In this document: positions 6,866 through 14,114 of the stretch, piece after piece | Position numbering within the stretch: position 1 is the first letter of the stretch | Layout of the letters: each line of letters begins with the position of its first letter | Assembly (NCBI GenBank): GCA_903901375.1 | Contig: CAIUQV010000450.1 | Location: 1-14,114, forward strand | Direction: 5' to 3' | From: an uncultured Ignavibacteriota bacterium | Lineage (GTDB): Bacteria > Bacteroidota > Ignavibacteria > Tepidaquicellales > Tepidaquicellaceae | DNA: 14,114 nt | The notes under the pieces: generated by a model | Told to the model about the DNA's origin: nothing | Databases searched by the model: none | Seen by the model: the letters and a program-made list of their open reading frames with translations, nothing else | Translations under genes and position numbers: made by a program

Positions 6866-8272
6866 ATGAAAACCATAATTGAGCCGTTCAGAATAAAGTC
6901 TGTTGAAGCCGTTAAGACAACTACTGTTGAGCAAAGAGAAGAGATTATAAAGAAAGCGCATTACAATCCGTTTTTAATTCCTGCGGAAGATGTGCTGATA
7001 GACCTCCTAACTGACAGCGGAACATCTGCAATGAGTTCAAAGCAGTGGGCTGCAATGATGGACGGTGACGAATCGTATGCGGGCTCGAAATCGTATTTCA
7101 AGTTTGAAGAAGTGACCAAAAAGATATTCGGATTTAAGCACTGTATCCCGGTTCATCAGGGACGAGCAGCAGAAAGAATTCTGTTTACTTTTTTACTCAG
7201 CGATGTCGATAAAGACGGCAGGTTTGTTAATTCAGGAAAAGGAAAGTACATTCCGAGTAATAACCATTTTGACACTACACGTGCAAACATTGAGTTTAAC
7301 GGCGGCGAAGCAGTTGACCTTGTAATCGAAGAAGGAAAACAGCCCGGTTTAATACATCCGTTCAAAGGTAATATGGACACGAAAAAGCTGCGGGCTTTTA
7401 TAGAAAAAGTTGGTGCGAAGAATATTCCTGTTTGTATGCATACGATTACGAACAATGCAGGCGGTGGTCAGCCCGTTTCAATGGAAAACATTCGTGAAGT
7501 AAGCAAGATTTGCAAGGAATACAAGATTCCGTTCTTCATTGATGCGTGCAGGTTTGCAGAGAATGCATATTTTATAAAGATAAGAGAAAAAGGTTACGAG
7601 AACAAAGAAATACTTGAAATCTGCAATGAGATGTTTTCGTATGCAGACGGATGCACAATGTCAGCGAAGAAAGATGCGTTTGCAAACATCGGCGGATTTC
7701 TTTCCATGAATAATGAAGACTGGTATCAGAACTGCAAAAATCTTTTGATTATTACGGAAGGATACGAAACATACGGAGGTCTTGCGGGACGTGATATGGC
7801 AGCGATTGCGCAGGGTCTTGAAGAAATCCTTGACGAGAGTTACCTGCATTACAGGATACATTCCTCAAAATATCTCGGTGATAAACTTGAAGCTAATGGT
7901 ATTCCTTTCATAAAACCAGTTGGAGGACACGCAATCTATCTTGATGCCAAGAGTTTTCTTCCTAACATTCCTGTTGAGCAGTATCCGGGACAGGCACTGG
8001 TTATAGAACTCTACAAACTGGGCGGGATTAGAGCTGTTGAAATAGGAAGCGTTATGTTCGGTAAGTATGACGAAAAAGGGAAGCTCATCCCGGGAGATAT
8101 GGAGCTTGTGAGGCTTGCGATTCCAAGACGTGTTTATACACAGAGCCATATAGATTACGTAGCAGAAGTTTTAATAGAAATAAGCAAGAAGAAAGATAAG
8201 ATACGAGGCGTGAAGATAGTAGAAGAACCAAAGTTCTTAAAGCATTTCACGGCAAAATTTGATTTAATATAA
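6866..8272 (+). CDS. tnaA: tryptophanase (PLP-dependent beta-eliminating lyase)
   Basis: A 468-residue PLP enzyme that splits L-tryptophan to indole, pyruvate and ammonia. The family match runs end to end, from EPFRIKSVE (6-14) through IDLLTDSGT (45-53) to the last FTAKFD. The Schiff-base lysine is Lys269 in MSAKKDA. The close relative tyrosine phenol-lyase differs at three substrate-contact positions, and all three favour tryptophanase here: Asp136 (Thr in phenol-lyase, within HFDTTR), Ile393 (Arg, within RAVEIGS) and His460 (Phe, within LKHFTAKF). The comparison is with remembered E. coli TnaA and Citrobacter phenol-lyase sequences. The start at 6866 has only a weak purine-rich stretch before it. 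The DUF3127 gene follows 18 bases downstream, probably on the same mRNA. No tryptophan permease gene is adjacent, unlike the E. coli tna operon. Confidence 0.92.
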   Translation: MKTIIEPFRIKSVEAVKTTTVEQREEIIKKAHYNPFLIPAEDVLIDLLTDSGTSAMSSKQWAAMMDGDESYAGSKSYFKFEEVTKKIFGFKHCIPVHQGRAAERILFTFLLSDVDKDGRFVNSGKGKYIPSNNHFDTTRANIEFNGGEAVDLVIEEGKQPGLIHPFKGNMDTKKLRAFIEKVGAKNIPVCMHTITNNAGGGQPVSMENIREVSKICKEYKIPFFIDACRFAENAYFIKIREKGYENKEILEICNEMFSYADGCTMSAKKDAFANIGGFLSMNNEDWYQNCKNLLIITEGYETYGGLAGRDMAAIAQGLEEILDESYLHYRIHSSKYLGDKLEANGIPFIKPVGGHAIYLDAKSFLPNIPVEQYPGQALVIELYKLGGIRAVEIGSVMFGKYDEKGKLIPGDMELVRLAIPRRVYTQSHIDYVAEVLIEISKKKDKIRGVKIVEEPKFLKHFTAKFDLI

Positions 8273-8290
8273 ATTAATTTAAAAACATAA

Positions 8291-8650
8291 ATGGACATAA
8301 CAGGAAAAATTCACAAAGTATTCCCGGTACAGGAATTCAAGAACAACTTTACAAAAAGAGAGTTCGTAATTATAGATGACTCGAGCGATCAGTTCCCGCA
8401 GTACATAACTTTTCAGTTGTTAAAAGATAAATGCTCGCTCATTGACAAGTACGGCGAGGGTGATACAGTGAAAATTTATTTTAACCTAAACGGAAGAGAA
8501 TGGACGAATCCGGAAGGTAAAACCGTTTACTTTAATTCGTTAGTAGCCTGGAAACTTGAAGGAGAAGGTTCTGGTTCATCTGCATCATCTGCCAGCAAAA
8601 GTGCAGAACCACCTGATGATTTAGTCGCAGGTGATGATATGCCTTTCTAA
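8291..8650 (+). CDS. DUF3127 OB-fold-like protein with SSB-like C-terminal tail
   Basis: A 119-residue protein recognised as DUF3127, a family common in Bacteroidota-type bacteria. Residues 1-90 look like a small beta barrel (MDITGKIHKVFPVQEF at the start; TVKIYFNLNGREW in the middle). Residues 91-108 are a Ser/Gly/Ala linker, and the end is acidic: PPDDLVAGDDMPF. That layout and the terminal DDMPF copy bacterial single-stranded DNA-binding protein, whose DDDIPF tail docks repair and replication proteins. A nucleic-acid or SSB-partner role is inferred, not known. The ATG has no Shine-Dalgarno; the leader is AT-rich, as often in this phylum. It probably shares a transcript with tnaA, though no metabolic link is evident. 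It is much shorter than SSB itself (about 150-180 residues) and is not called as ssb. Confidence 0.85.
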   Translation: MDITGKIHKVFPVQEFKNNFTKREFVIIDDSSDQFPQYITFQLLKDKCSLIDKYGEGDTVKIYFNLNGREWTNPEGKTVYFNSLVAWKLEGEGSGSSASSASKSAEPPDDLVAGDDMPF

Positions 8651-8683
8651 ATTTAAAATTTGAAATTTCAAATTTTAAATTTA
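8648..8683. repeat. 36-base perfect AT-rich palindrome at the DUF3127 stop codon
   Basis: Bases 8648-8683 are a perfect inverted repeat with no spacer, centred on TGAAATTTCA and made of AAATTT, AAAATTTG and related words. The left end is the TAA stop of the DUF3127 gene. It could form an 18-pair hairpin in RNA, but it has only two G-C pairs and no following T-run, so it is not a standard terminator; it may protect the 3' end or cruciform in DNA. Its words resemble the 2202-2309 repeats. Confidence 0.85.
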
Positions 8684-8746
8684 AGAGATGAACCTTGATG
8701 TTCTCCGATTAAGATATTACAGGATTTAATTTATAGATATTTAATA

Positions 8747-8863
8747 ATGAATATATTAGAAGAGATTAGCTTCGCTGTACAAAGAACGTTTCCTGCTAAA
8801 AACATGCAGGAATGGCAGTGTGGAAAGATGCTGAATGAAAGAGTTGAAAAAGGTTTCTGTTAA
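8747..8863 (+). CDS. possible 38-residue protein, or remnant
   Basis: A short frame beginning MNILEEISFAVQRTF and ending RVEKGFC. Codon use and composition look plausible (mixed charged and hydrophobic residues, one Trp), and its TAA lies inside the following terminator hairpin, a layout seen for some genuine last genes. There is no Shine-Dalgarno, but nearby genes also lack one. No family was recognised; it could be a leftover fragment of a lost gene. It lies downstream of the tnaA/DUF3127 pair on the same strand. Confidence 0.25.
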   Translation: MNILEEISFAVQRTFPAKNMQEWQCGKMLNERVEKGFC

Positions 8864-8880
8864 CAGCAGAGACCTTTTTT
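8847..8880. terminator. bidirectional Rho-independent terminator
   Basis: A 13-pair stem (AAAAAGGTTTCTG with CAGAGACCTTTTT, one G-U pair) closes on the loop TTAACAG, with an A-run on the left and a six-T run on the right. It can stop the tnaA/DUF3127 transcript on the + strand and the tex-to-lipoprotein transcript on the - strand, whose last stop codon begins at 8879. Confidence 0.9.
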
Positions 8881-9850
8881 ATTTCCAGGCTTTTTGTTCG
8901 CCGACTTTTAACGTAATGACTTTATCACGGAGGTCACGGAACGCATAAGTGGAATCGTTCAGCAATTGATTCATTACGTCAAGTGGTTTGTTTTCATCAG
9001 TAAAATATTTTGGTGCACCATAATGAACGGGAATCATAAAGTCGGCATTTAAATCTTTAAACAATTCAAGCGCTTCGATTGAAGAAGTATGAAACCTGAA
9101 ACCTATTGAATCGCAATTCCTGCAGGGGCCGATAGGTATTATAGCGACGTTTATCCTGAAGTTTTTCCCAATTTCCTTAAATGCCTTATCATAATAACCT
9201 GTGTCACCGGAATAGTAAACGCTGACATCTTTATATTCGACTATGTAACCCGTCACACCTTCTTCGAGCCACGAATAAGTATCAAACCCATAACGTCCGC
9301 CAAAATGATAAGCAAAGACAGGAGTAACTTTCATTCCATCAACGTATACCGATTCGCCAATAAATCTTTTAAATTTTGTGTCGGCGGCATCAAGTCTTAC
9401 CATATCGAGATTATAACCGGGCAGATAGTATTCAACGCCTTTCGGAAAAACAAGCTTTGCGTTTGGAAACTTATCGGCAAGTATATCAATTGACGAAAAA
9501 CTCAGATGATCGATATGAGGATGAGAAACTAAAATAGCGTCAAGTTTTTTCAGGCTGTCAACATAAAGTCCGAGTTCTGTTTTTCTAAGCATAAGACCGC
9601 TGAATCTTTTATTGAAGAACGGGTCGAAAATAATTACTTTATCATAAAGTTGTACAAGCGAAGTGGAGTGACCTGCCCAGAGCACGGCAATCTTGACGCT
9701 GTCAAGAACAGGGTTGTTAATCTTTTTCACTTTCCTTGGTTCATCAAAAATAGAATCCTCAATACTATTAACAGCAATACGAGTAACCCAGCACCCCGAA
9801 ACGGAAAGTGAAAGAATCATCAGGAATATGTATAACGGCTTCTTATTCAT
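8879..9850 (-). CDS. lipoprotein of the metallo-beta-lactamase fold (UlaG/NAPE-PLD-like)
   Basis: A 323-residue predicted lipoprotein hydrolase. The signal peptide ends in the lipobox SVSGC with Cys20 as the acylated residue, so it sits in the envelope. The metal site is complete: His110-x-His112-x-Asp114-His115 in VSHPHIDHLS, a likely His182 (YHFGGR), Asp216 in YYSGDTGY and His276 in PVHYGA. The early WAGHSTSLVQL (58-68) and IFDPFF (74-79) are typical of the branch with UlaG-type lactonases and NAPE-phospholipase D, so a lactone, phosphodiester or lipid substrate is possible; the true one is unknown. The start is set at the ATG at 9850, which overlaps the upstream TGA by one base. A TTG three bases earlier is possible but is a poorer start. 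It is the last gene before the 8847-8880 terminator. Confidence 0.88.
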   Translation of the reverse strand: MNKKPLYIFLMILSLSVSGCWVTRIAVNSIEDSIFDEPRKVKKINNPVLDSVKIAVLWAGHSTSLVQLYDKVIIFDPFFNKRFSGLMLRKTELGLYVDSLKKLDAILVSHPHIDHLSFSSIDILADKFPNAKLVFPKGVEYYLPGYNLDMVRLDAADTKFKRFIGESVYVDGMKVTPVFAYHFGGRYGFDTYSWLEEGVTGYIVEYKDVSVYYSGDTGYYDKAFKEIGKNFRINVAIIPIGPCRNCDSIGFRFHTSSIEALELFKDLNADFMIPVHYGAPKYFTDENKPLDVMNQLLNDSTYAFRDLRDKVITLKVGEQKAWK

Positions 9851-10443
9851 CAAAAATATTTAAGGTAAAGTGATACTGAGAAATTATTATTGTTATTAAA
9901 GTTTTTTACGAACTGAAAGCCCATCATTCCTCCGAAGAAATACACGCCTGCTTCAATGCCAGTGTAGCCGTTTTCTCCGGTTATATCATTTTTCCTGAAT
10001 GTATAATTTGCTCCTACCGATGCAGAAATATTTTCGCCGAGTTCCTGAACAGGTATTACAAATCGTCCGCCTGTAGTTACTCCAAAGCTGTTAAATCCTG
10101 AATACTTAAACCCTGATGTAACTATTTCGGGCTGAACAAACAACTCTGCAGAACCCGTTACTCTTCTGACGGGATTAATCATAAAGAACTGAACGGGCGA
10201 AACAAATTTATTTGCACGAAAAGAAAAATTTATCGGAATAATCTGCCACTTCAAGCCAAACTGTACGCGGGCATTATCGTTATTCGCATCGCTTACAAGA
10301 GTCGGCGAAGGAATAAGCTGGAGCAGCGACCATGACAGGTACTTCGTTGTTTTACGCTGCGTAAAATTCGTGTCCTGAGCAGAAGAATCAGAAACAAAGA
10401 AAACGAAAACTGCTGTTATTATTAATAAAACCTTTTTAATCAT
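9850..10443 (-). CDS. exported protein, probable small outer-membrane beta-barrel
   Basis: A 197-residue protein not assigned to a named family. Residues 1-22 form a signal peptide (MIKKVLLII..., cut near DSSAQ). The mature part alternates polar and hydrophobic residues in stretches such as ARVQFGLKWQIIPINFSF and VGANYTFRKN. It is rich in Gly, Phe and Asn and ends in the aromatic YLKYF, all typical of outer-membrane beta strands with a C-terminal recognition residue. A six- to ten-strand barrel is a guess from its size. It shares one base with the lipoprotein gene downstream and lies 45 bases below the aspartic protease gene, so these three exported products are probably made together. Confidence 0.65.
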   Translation of the reverse strand: MIKKVLLIITAVFVFFVSDSSAQDTNFTQRKTTKYLSWSLLQLIPSPTLVSDANNDNARVQFGLKWQIIPINFSFRANKFVSPVQFFMINPVRRVTGSAELFVQPEIVTSGFKYSGFNSFGVTTGGRFVIPVQELGENISASVGANYTFRKNDITGENGYTGIEAGVYFFGGMMGFQFVKNFNNNNNFSVSLYLKYF

Positions 10444-10488
10444 TCTTTAATATTATAAACCTGAGCATCATATTTTAAGTTCGTACAT

Positions 10489-11754
10489 TTATTTGTTAAA
10501 CTGTATAAACGAGTCTTTAAAGTTAACAATCATTTCGCTGAATTGAGATATATAATCCTGTCCGAGGTTTCCGAAGAAATGCGATTCCTTCTTTTTAAGA
10601 TACTCAGCAAGAACCCTGACGTTTGGGATTATGCCCGTAGACTGGCCCGTTGAAAGTGTCACATCCTTTATGTTGTATCCCTTCACAGTTTTTCTTCCTC
10701 CTGCTCCTCCTACAGTTATGTCTATGAGTTCATACTTCCCTGTTATGTCTTTTGAATATTTATCAAGATAAGGTTTATAAAGCATCGTTGCCATTGCACC
10801 TGAATCAAAAGTAAAGTTCATTGTGTCGTTATTGTTTGTCATAAGCAGTACAGGAGTAAAACCGCTGAAAGAAAGGTTATTCGAATTGTTAACGGAAAGA
10901 ACCTTTGGAATAGTAAGTACATTATCTTTACTTATTCTGATTTCCTCGAATGCCCTGAAGACAGGGTTGCCGAGAATACCGTAGATTTTATAAATTCCGA
11001 AATCCAGTGATTCATCTGGTAATACAAGAAAGACAACATTCTTTAATACAATATTATCTATTACTAATTCCTCGCACACTGAAATCTTTGCATCAACTTT
11101 TATATCCGAAGCAGTTCCGACTTTTACTTTTGCATCAAACAGTTTCATACCGAGGCTTTTTGCAAGAGACTCAATTATCACGGAAAAGTTTGCACCCGTA
11201 TCGAATATAAAATCACGGTTTTCTTTATTAATAGAAACGGGAATATTCCATAGCCCTGCAATATCTTTTTTCATCTGAATCTTGGTATCTCCTGTTTTAA
11301 CAATAGTCTGGGGCTTTGCATCATTCACTGCGTTCCAGAGTCCTTCTTCATCGCTCAGGTTTTCTTTCTCTTCATCGTCAAGATACTTAATGTATTTATC
11401 CTTCAGTATTTTTGAAGAAGCAAAAGCCTCCTTGTATTCGAAAATGTTTATGTGGTTAACCACTTTACACTCATAGATTTTTGCTTTGATTGAATCGTGA
11501 ATTTCTTTTCCTGATTCCTTCAGTACTTTATCAAACAGTACGTTCGATTCCGAGAACCTGCTGAAGACAGATTGCATAAAAGCAGTACATAAATCGGATT
11601 CCCACTTGTATGAAAATTTTGCTGCCGGGATAGCATTTTTAAACCTGAAATAATCTTCATTTACATACAGATTATATACAGACTGAAAATTCTGGGAGTA
11701 GGCGTTTACAAAGAGCAGGATTGCAAACGAAAAAGTTAAAATTATTCTTTTCAT
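10489..11754 (-). CDS. exported aspartic protease-like protein with two retropepsin-type domains
   Basis: A 421-residue secreted protein. Signal peptide about residues 1-20 (MKRIILTF..., cut near AYSQ). Residues about 25-150 are helical and of unknown role. Two retropepsin-like halves follow: the first has the catalytic motif FIFDTGANFSVI (182-193, Asp185) and the matching hydrophobic-Gly element IYGILGNPVF (257-266); the second has FTFDSGAMATML (314-325, Asp317) and FFGNLGQDYI (393-402). Retroviral enzymes pair two identical chains; here both aspartates sit in one chain, allowing a self-contained active site, though each half could also act alone. The role may be processing or scavenging of envelope or external proteins. 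It lies 35 bases after mmcQ and leads the group of exported-protein genes. Confidence 0.87.
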   Translation of the reverse strand: MKRIILTFSFAILLFVNAYSQNFQSVYNLYVNEDYFRFKNAIPAAKFSYKWESDLCTAFMQSVFSRFSESNVLFDKVLKESGKEIHDSIKAKIYECKVVNHINIFEYKEAFASSKILKDKYIKYLDDEEKENLSDEEGLWNAVNDAKPQTIVKTGDTKIQMKKDIAGLWNIPVSINKENRDFIFDTGANFSVIIESLAKSLGMKLFDAKVKVGTASDIKVDAKISVCEELVIDNIVLKNVVFLVLPDESLDFGIYKIYGILGNPVFRAFEEIRISKDNVLTIPKVLSVNNSNNLSFSGFTPVLLMTNNNDTMNFTFDSGAMATMLYKPYLDKYSKDITGKYELIDITVGGAGGRKTVKGYNIKDVTLSTGQSTGIIPNVRVLAEYLKKKESHFFGNLGQDYISQFSEMIVNFKDSFIQFNK

Positions 11755-11789
11755 AATATTGTTTTAATCTTTTATACGCAAGAAGAACC

Positions 11790-12143
11790 TTAAAGATTAA
11801 GGAACTCATCCATTTTCTTCTTTGGAAAAGCTTTTACGATAAGGTCGTAGGAATCATCAACCATTTTCAGGATTTCCTTTGGCGGAATCGTATTATCAAG
11901 AATCACAGTGTTCCAGTGTGTTTTATTCATATGGTATCCGGGAATAACAGATTCATAACGTTCGCGAAGTTCAATAGCGTGCTCGGGTTCGCATTTTAAA
12001 TTTACCTGTACGGGCACTTCGATGCTCATCAGCATAAATATTTTGTCCATAACTTTATAGACAAGGGTGTCGTCACCAAAGGGCTGTCCTTCGGTGACGT
12101 ATTTTTTCTTTAAAGCATACTCTCTTATGACATCTAAGTTCAT
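11790..12143 (-). CDS. MmcQ/YjbR family protein
   Basis: A 117-residue protein with the family pattern throughout: an N-terminal helix MNLDVIREYALKK, EGQPFGDDTLVYKVMDKIFML, VNLKCEPEHAIELRERY (47-63), then PGYHMNKTHWNTVIL (68-82) and a C-terminal helix DDSYDLIVKAFPKK. MmcQ/YjbR proteins are small cytoplasmic proteins with a CyaY-like, putative DNA-binding fold; no biochemical activity is firmly established. The start overlaps the tex stop as ATGA (12140-12143), so it is probably translated by ribosomes finishing tex. No own promoter was seen. The length is normal for the family. Confidence 0.92.
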   Translation of the reverse strand: MNLDVIREYALKKKYVTEGQPFGDDTLVYKVMDKIFMLMSIEVPVQVNLKCEPEHAIELRERYESVIPGYHMNKTHWNTVILDNTIPPKEILKMVDDSYDLIVKAFPKKKMDEFLNL

Positions 12144-14114
12144 TTATTGTTTCTTCCGAACTTATTCATTAATTCCCTGAGTTTATTATCTAGGTCCTGT
12201 TTGGTTGCTTTCTTAGTTTCACCTTTAGGTTTCTTTGCGATTGATTTTGAAACTTCGCCGAGTCTCATAGACAAAGAAATTCTTTTTCTCGGAACATCCA
12301 CTTCAAGCACTTTAACTTTCACCTGCTGATGTACTTTTAATACATCTGACGGGCTTTTTATGAATCCGTCTGCAATTTCACTTATATGAACGAGTCCGTC
12401 CTGATGTACACCGATATCGACAAATGCACCGAAGTTTGTAATGTTAGTAACTATTCCCGGCAGAACCATTCCGATTGCAAGGTCTTCAATCTTTCCAATA
12501 CCTTCCATAAACGCAAACGCTTCAAACCTTTCTCTCGGGTCGCGTCCCGGTTTTGCAAGTTCTGCTCTTATATCTTCAAGCGTAGGAAGACCAATCTTAT
12601 CAGTTACATACTTTGTTATATCAATCTTTTCCTGAATCTTAGGGTTAACCATTAAATCCTCAACAGAGCATCCTGCATCTTCCGCCATCTTTTCAACTAC
12701 GTGATAACTTTCAGGGTGCACTGCGCTTGAGTCGAGCGGGTTCTTTCCGCTTCTGATTCTAAGGAATCCTGCGGCCTGTTCGAATGCCTTACCTTTGAGT
12801 CTTGGAATTTTCTTAAGTTCATCGCGAGAAGAGAATGGTCCGTTACTGTCTCTGTATTCAACTATAGAGGCTGCCATTTTTGGTCCGACGCCTGAAACAT
12901 ATGTAAGAAGCTGTTTGCTTGCAGTATTCACTTCCACGCCGACTTTATTCACGCAGCTTGTAACAACGTCATCGAGTTTTTGCCTTAGCTGTGTCTGGTT
13001 AACATCGTGCTGGTACTGTCCTACTCCTATTGACTTCGGGTCAATCTTTACAAGTTCAGCTAGCGGGTCCATTAAACGTCTTCCGATGGAAACACTTCCG
13101 CGGACAGTTACGTCGTAATCAGGAAACTCTTCACGTGCCACATCGGATGCCGAATAAATAGATGCACCGCTTTCGTTTACCATAACGACCTGAAGCTTTT
13201 GTATCTTTTCATCGGTTGAGCTTGCAATAACTCTTTTAACAAAATCTTCTGTCTCGCGTCCTGCCGTTCCGTTTCCGATAGCAATCACTTCCGAACCAAA
13301 TGCTTTCAGGAGTTCAAGGATTTTTCTTCCTGCTTCAACTGCTTTGACGTCGCCTGTATGCGGATAGACGGTATCGTTGTGCAGAAGCTTTCCCTGTCTG
13401 TTAAGGCAGACAACTTTGCAGCCTGTTCTGAATCCAGGGTCGAGTGCAAGAACTGCTTTCTCGCCGAGAGGTGCTGACATCATCAGCTGATAAAGGTTAT
13501 CGGCAAAAACTTTTATTGCTTCTGTATCTGCTTTTGCTTTCAGTGTTGCCCTGTACTCAGATTCCATCGAAAGTGAAAGCAGACGTTTGTAACTGTCTGT
13601 CACCGCTTTTTTAACTTCGTGTGATGCATCGTTATCAGTCTTTAGAAAAATTCTTTCGAGTATTTCGATTGCTTCAGATTCTTCAGGAAGAACTTCTATT
13701 CTTAAAAAATCTTCGTGCTCGCCGCGGAACATAGCAAGAATTCTGTGCGACGGAGAGTCTGCCGCAAGTTCTTTCCATTCGTAATAATCTTTATACTTAA
13801 CGCCCTCTTCATCTTTTCCTTTGGCAACTTTCGAGACAATAACTGCTTTCTTTGCGAAGAGTTCGCGCATTCTTTCTCTTGAAGTTTTATCTTCGGAGAC
13901 AACTTCTGCAATTATATCGCGTGCACCTGCAAGTGCTTCTTCTTCGTTCTTAACTCCTTTTTCACCATCGATGTATTTCTTCGCTTCTTCAAGAATATCA
14001 AAAGCCCCCTGTTCAAATAATATGTTTGCAAGCGGTTCCAGTCCTTTTTCCTTTGCAATCGTTGCACGTGTACGTTTCTTTGGTTTATACGGAAGGTAAA
14101 TGTCTTCAAGCTCC
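12140..14114 (-). CDS. tex: Tex family RNA-binding transcription accessory protein (5' end outside window)
   Basis: About 657 residues are visible; the gene runs off the right edge. The ATG at 13870 is internal: the frame stays open to 14113 and reads ELEDIYLPYKPKKRTRATIA, which is typical Tex N-terminal sequence and lies roughly 80-90 residues into most homologues. Domains, by residue after 13870: the YqgF/RNase H-like fold with AVLALDPGFRTGCKVV (140-155), helix-hairpin-helix elements around VSGVGPKMAASIVEYRDSNG and IPRLKGKAFEQAAGFLRI, and an S1 RNA-binding domain with VTNITNFGAFVDIGVHQDGL near 480-500, followed by a basic tail. Tex binds nucleic acid and is linked to transcription fidelity and expression of toxin and stress genes in several bacteria. 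MmcQ overlaps its stop. Confidence 0.96.
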   Translation of the reverse strand, partial: ELEDIYLPYKPKKRTRATIAKEKGLEPLANILFEQGAFDILEEAKKYIDGEKGVKNEEEALAGARDIIAEVVSEDKTSRERMRELFAKKAVIVSKVAKGKDEEGVKYKDYYEWKELAADSPSHRILAMFRGEHEDFLRIEVLPEESEAIEILERIFLKTDNDASHEVKKAVTDSYKRLLSLSMESEYRATLKAKADTEAIKVFADNLYQLMMSAPLGEKAVLALDPGFRTGCKVVCLNRQGKLLHNDTVYPHTGDVKAVEAGRKILELLKAFGSEVIAIGNGTAGRETEDFVKRVIASSTDEKIQKLQVVMVNESGASIYSASDVAREEFPDYDVTVRGSVSIGRRLMDPLAELVKIDPKSIGVGQYQHDVNQTQLRQKLDDVVTSCVNKVGVEVNTASKQLLTYVSGVGPKMAASIVEYRDSNGPFSSRDELKKIPRLKGKAFEQAAGFLRIRSGKNPLDSSAVHPESYHVVEKMAEDAGCSVEDLMVNPKIQEKIDITKYVTDKIGLPTLEDIRAELAKPGRDPRERFEAFAFMEGIGKIEDLAIGMVLPGIVTNITNFGAFVDIGVHQDGLVHISEIADGFIKSPSDVLKVHQQVKVKVLEVDVPRKRISLSMRLGEVSKSIAKKPKGETKKATKQDLDNKLRELMNKFGRNNK

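Noticed and set aside
9851..9853. TTG start for the metallo-beta-lactamase-fold lipoprotein
   Set aside because: It adds one residue only, and an ATG follows at once, giving the common TGATG junction with the upstream gene.
11788..11802. Small hairpin CCTTAA-AGA-TTAAGG at the end of the MmcQ gene
   Set aside because: Only six mostly A-T pairs and no T-run follows on the - strand; too weak to call a terminator.
13702..14109. Other frames near the right edge on both strands
   Set aside because: They overlap the open tex frame, which reads as true Tex sequence to the edge of the window.

Overview
The window looks like a chromosomal stretch from an AT-rich member of the Bacteroidota/Chlorobiota/Ignavibacteriota (FCB) group. 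This is inferred from gene content and style: DUF3127, a secreted HEAT-repeat/cyclophilin fusion, retropepsin-like secreted proteins with Y-S-Q or S-A-Q signal-peptide ends, several starts with no Shine-Dalgarno sequence, and one candidate TAnnTTTG-type promoter. No phage, IS element, CRISPR array, rRNA or tRNA was seen.

Layout. (1) 1-2197, + strand: the end of an NrfD/PsrC-like membrane subunit, two half-size YeeE/YedE transporter subunits, and a membrane-anchored rhodanese-fold protein. The last three are joined by ATGA stop/start overlaps, so this reads as a sulfur-compound uptake and oxidoreduction operon. It ends at a strong bidirectional terminator (2341-2367). (2) 2386-6523, - strand: ferritin, a secreted HEAT-repeat/peptidyl-prolyl isomerase, and glucose-6-phosphate isomerase. 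(3) 6524-6865: a 342-base AT-rich divergent intergenic region. (4) 6866-8650, + strand: tryptophanase followed 18 bases later by a DUF3127 OB-fold protein with an SSB-like tail, then a long palindrome, a possible 38-residue ORF and a second bidirectional terminator (8847-8880). (5) 8879-14114, - strand: tex (runs off the right edge), an MmcQ/YjbR gene overlapping it by ATGA, then three exported proteins: a two-domain aspartic protease, a small probable outer-membrane protein and a lipoprotein of the metallo-beta-lactamase fold. Gaps are 45 bases or less, so tex through the lipoprotein gene could be one transcript.

Most genes are ordinary housekeeping or accessory metabolism. The points most worth a second look are the rhodanese-like protein, which has Ser at the catalytic Cys position and its only Cys as the last residue; the SSB-tail mimic on DUF3127; a family of short, 9-10-base-periodic intergenic repeats at three places; and the AT-only repeats and 36-base palindrome next to stop codons. 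No wholly new system is evident. The sulfur operon is the best candidate for undescribed biochemistry.
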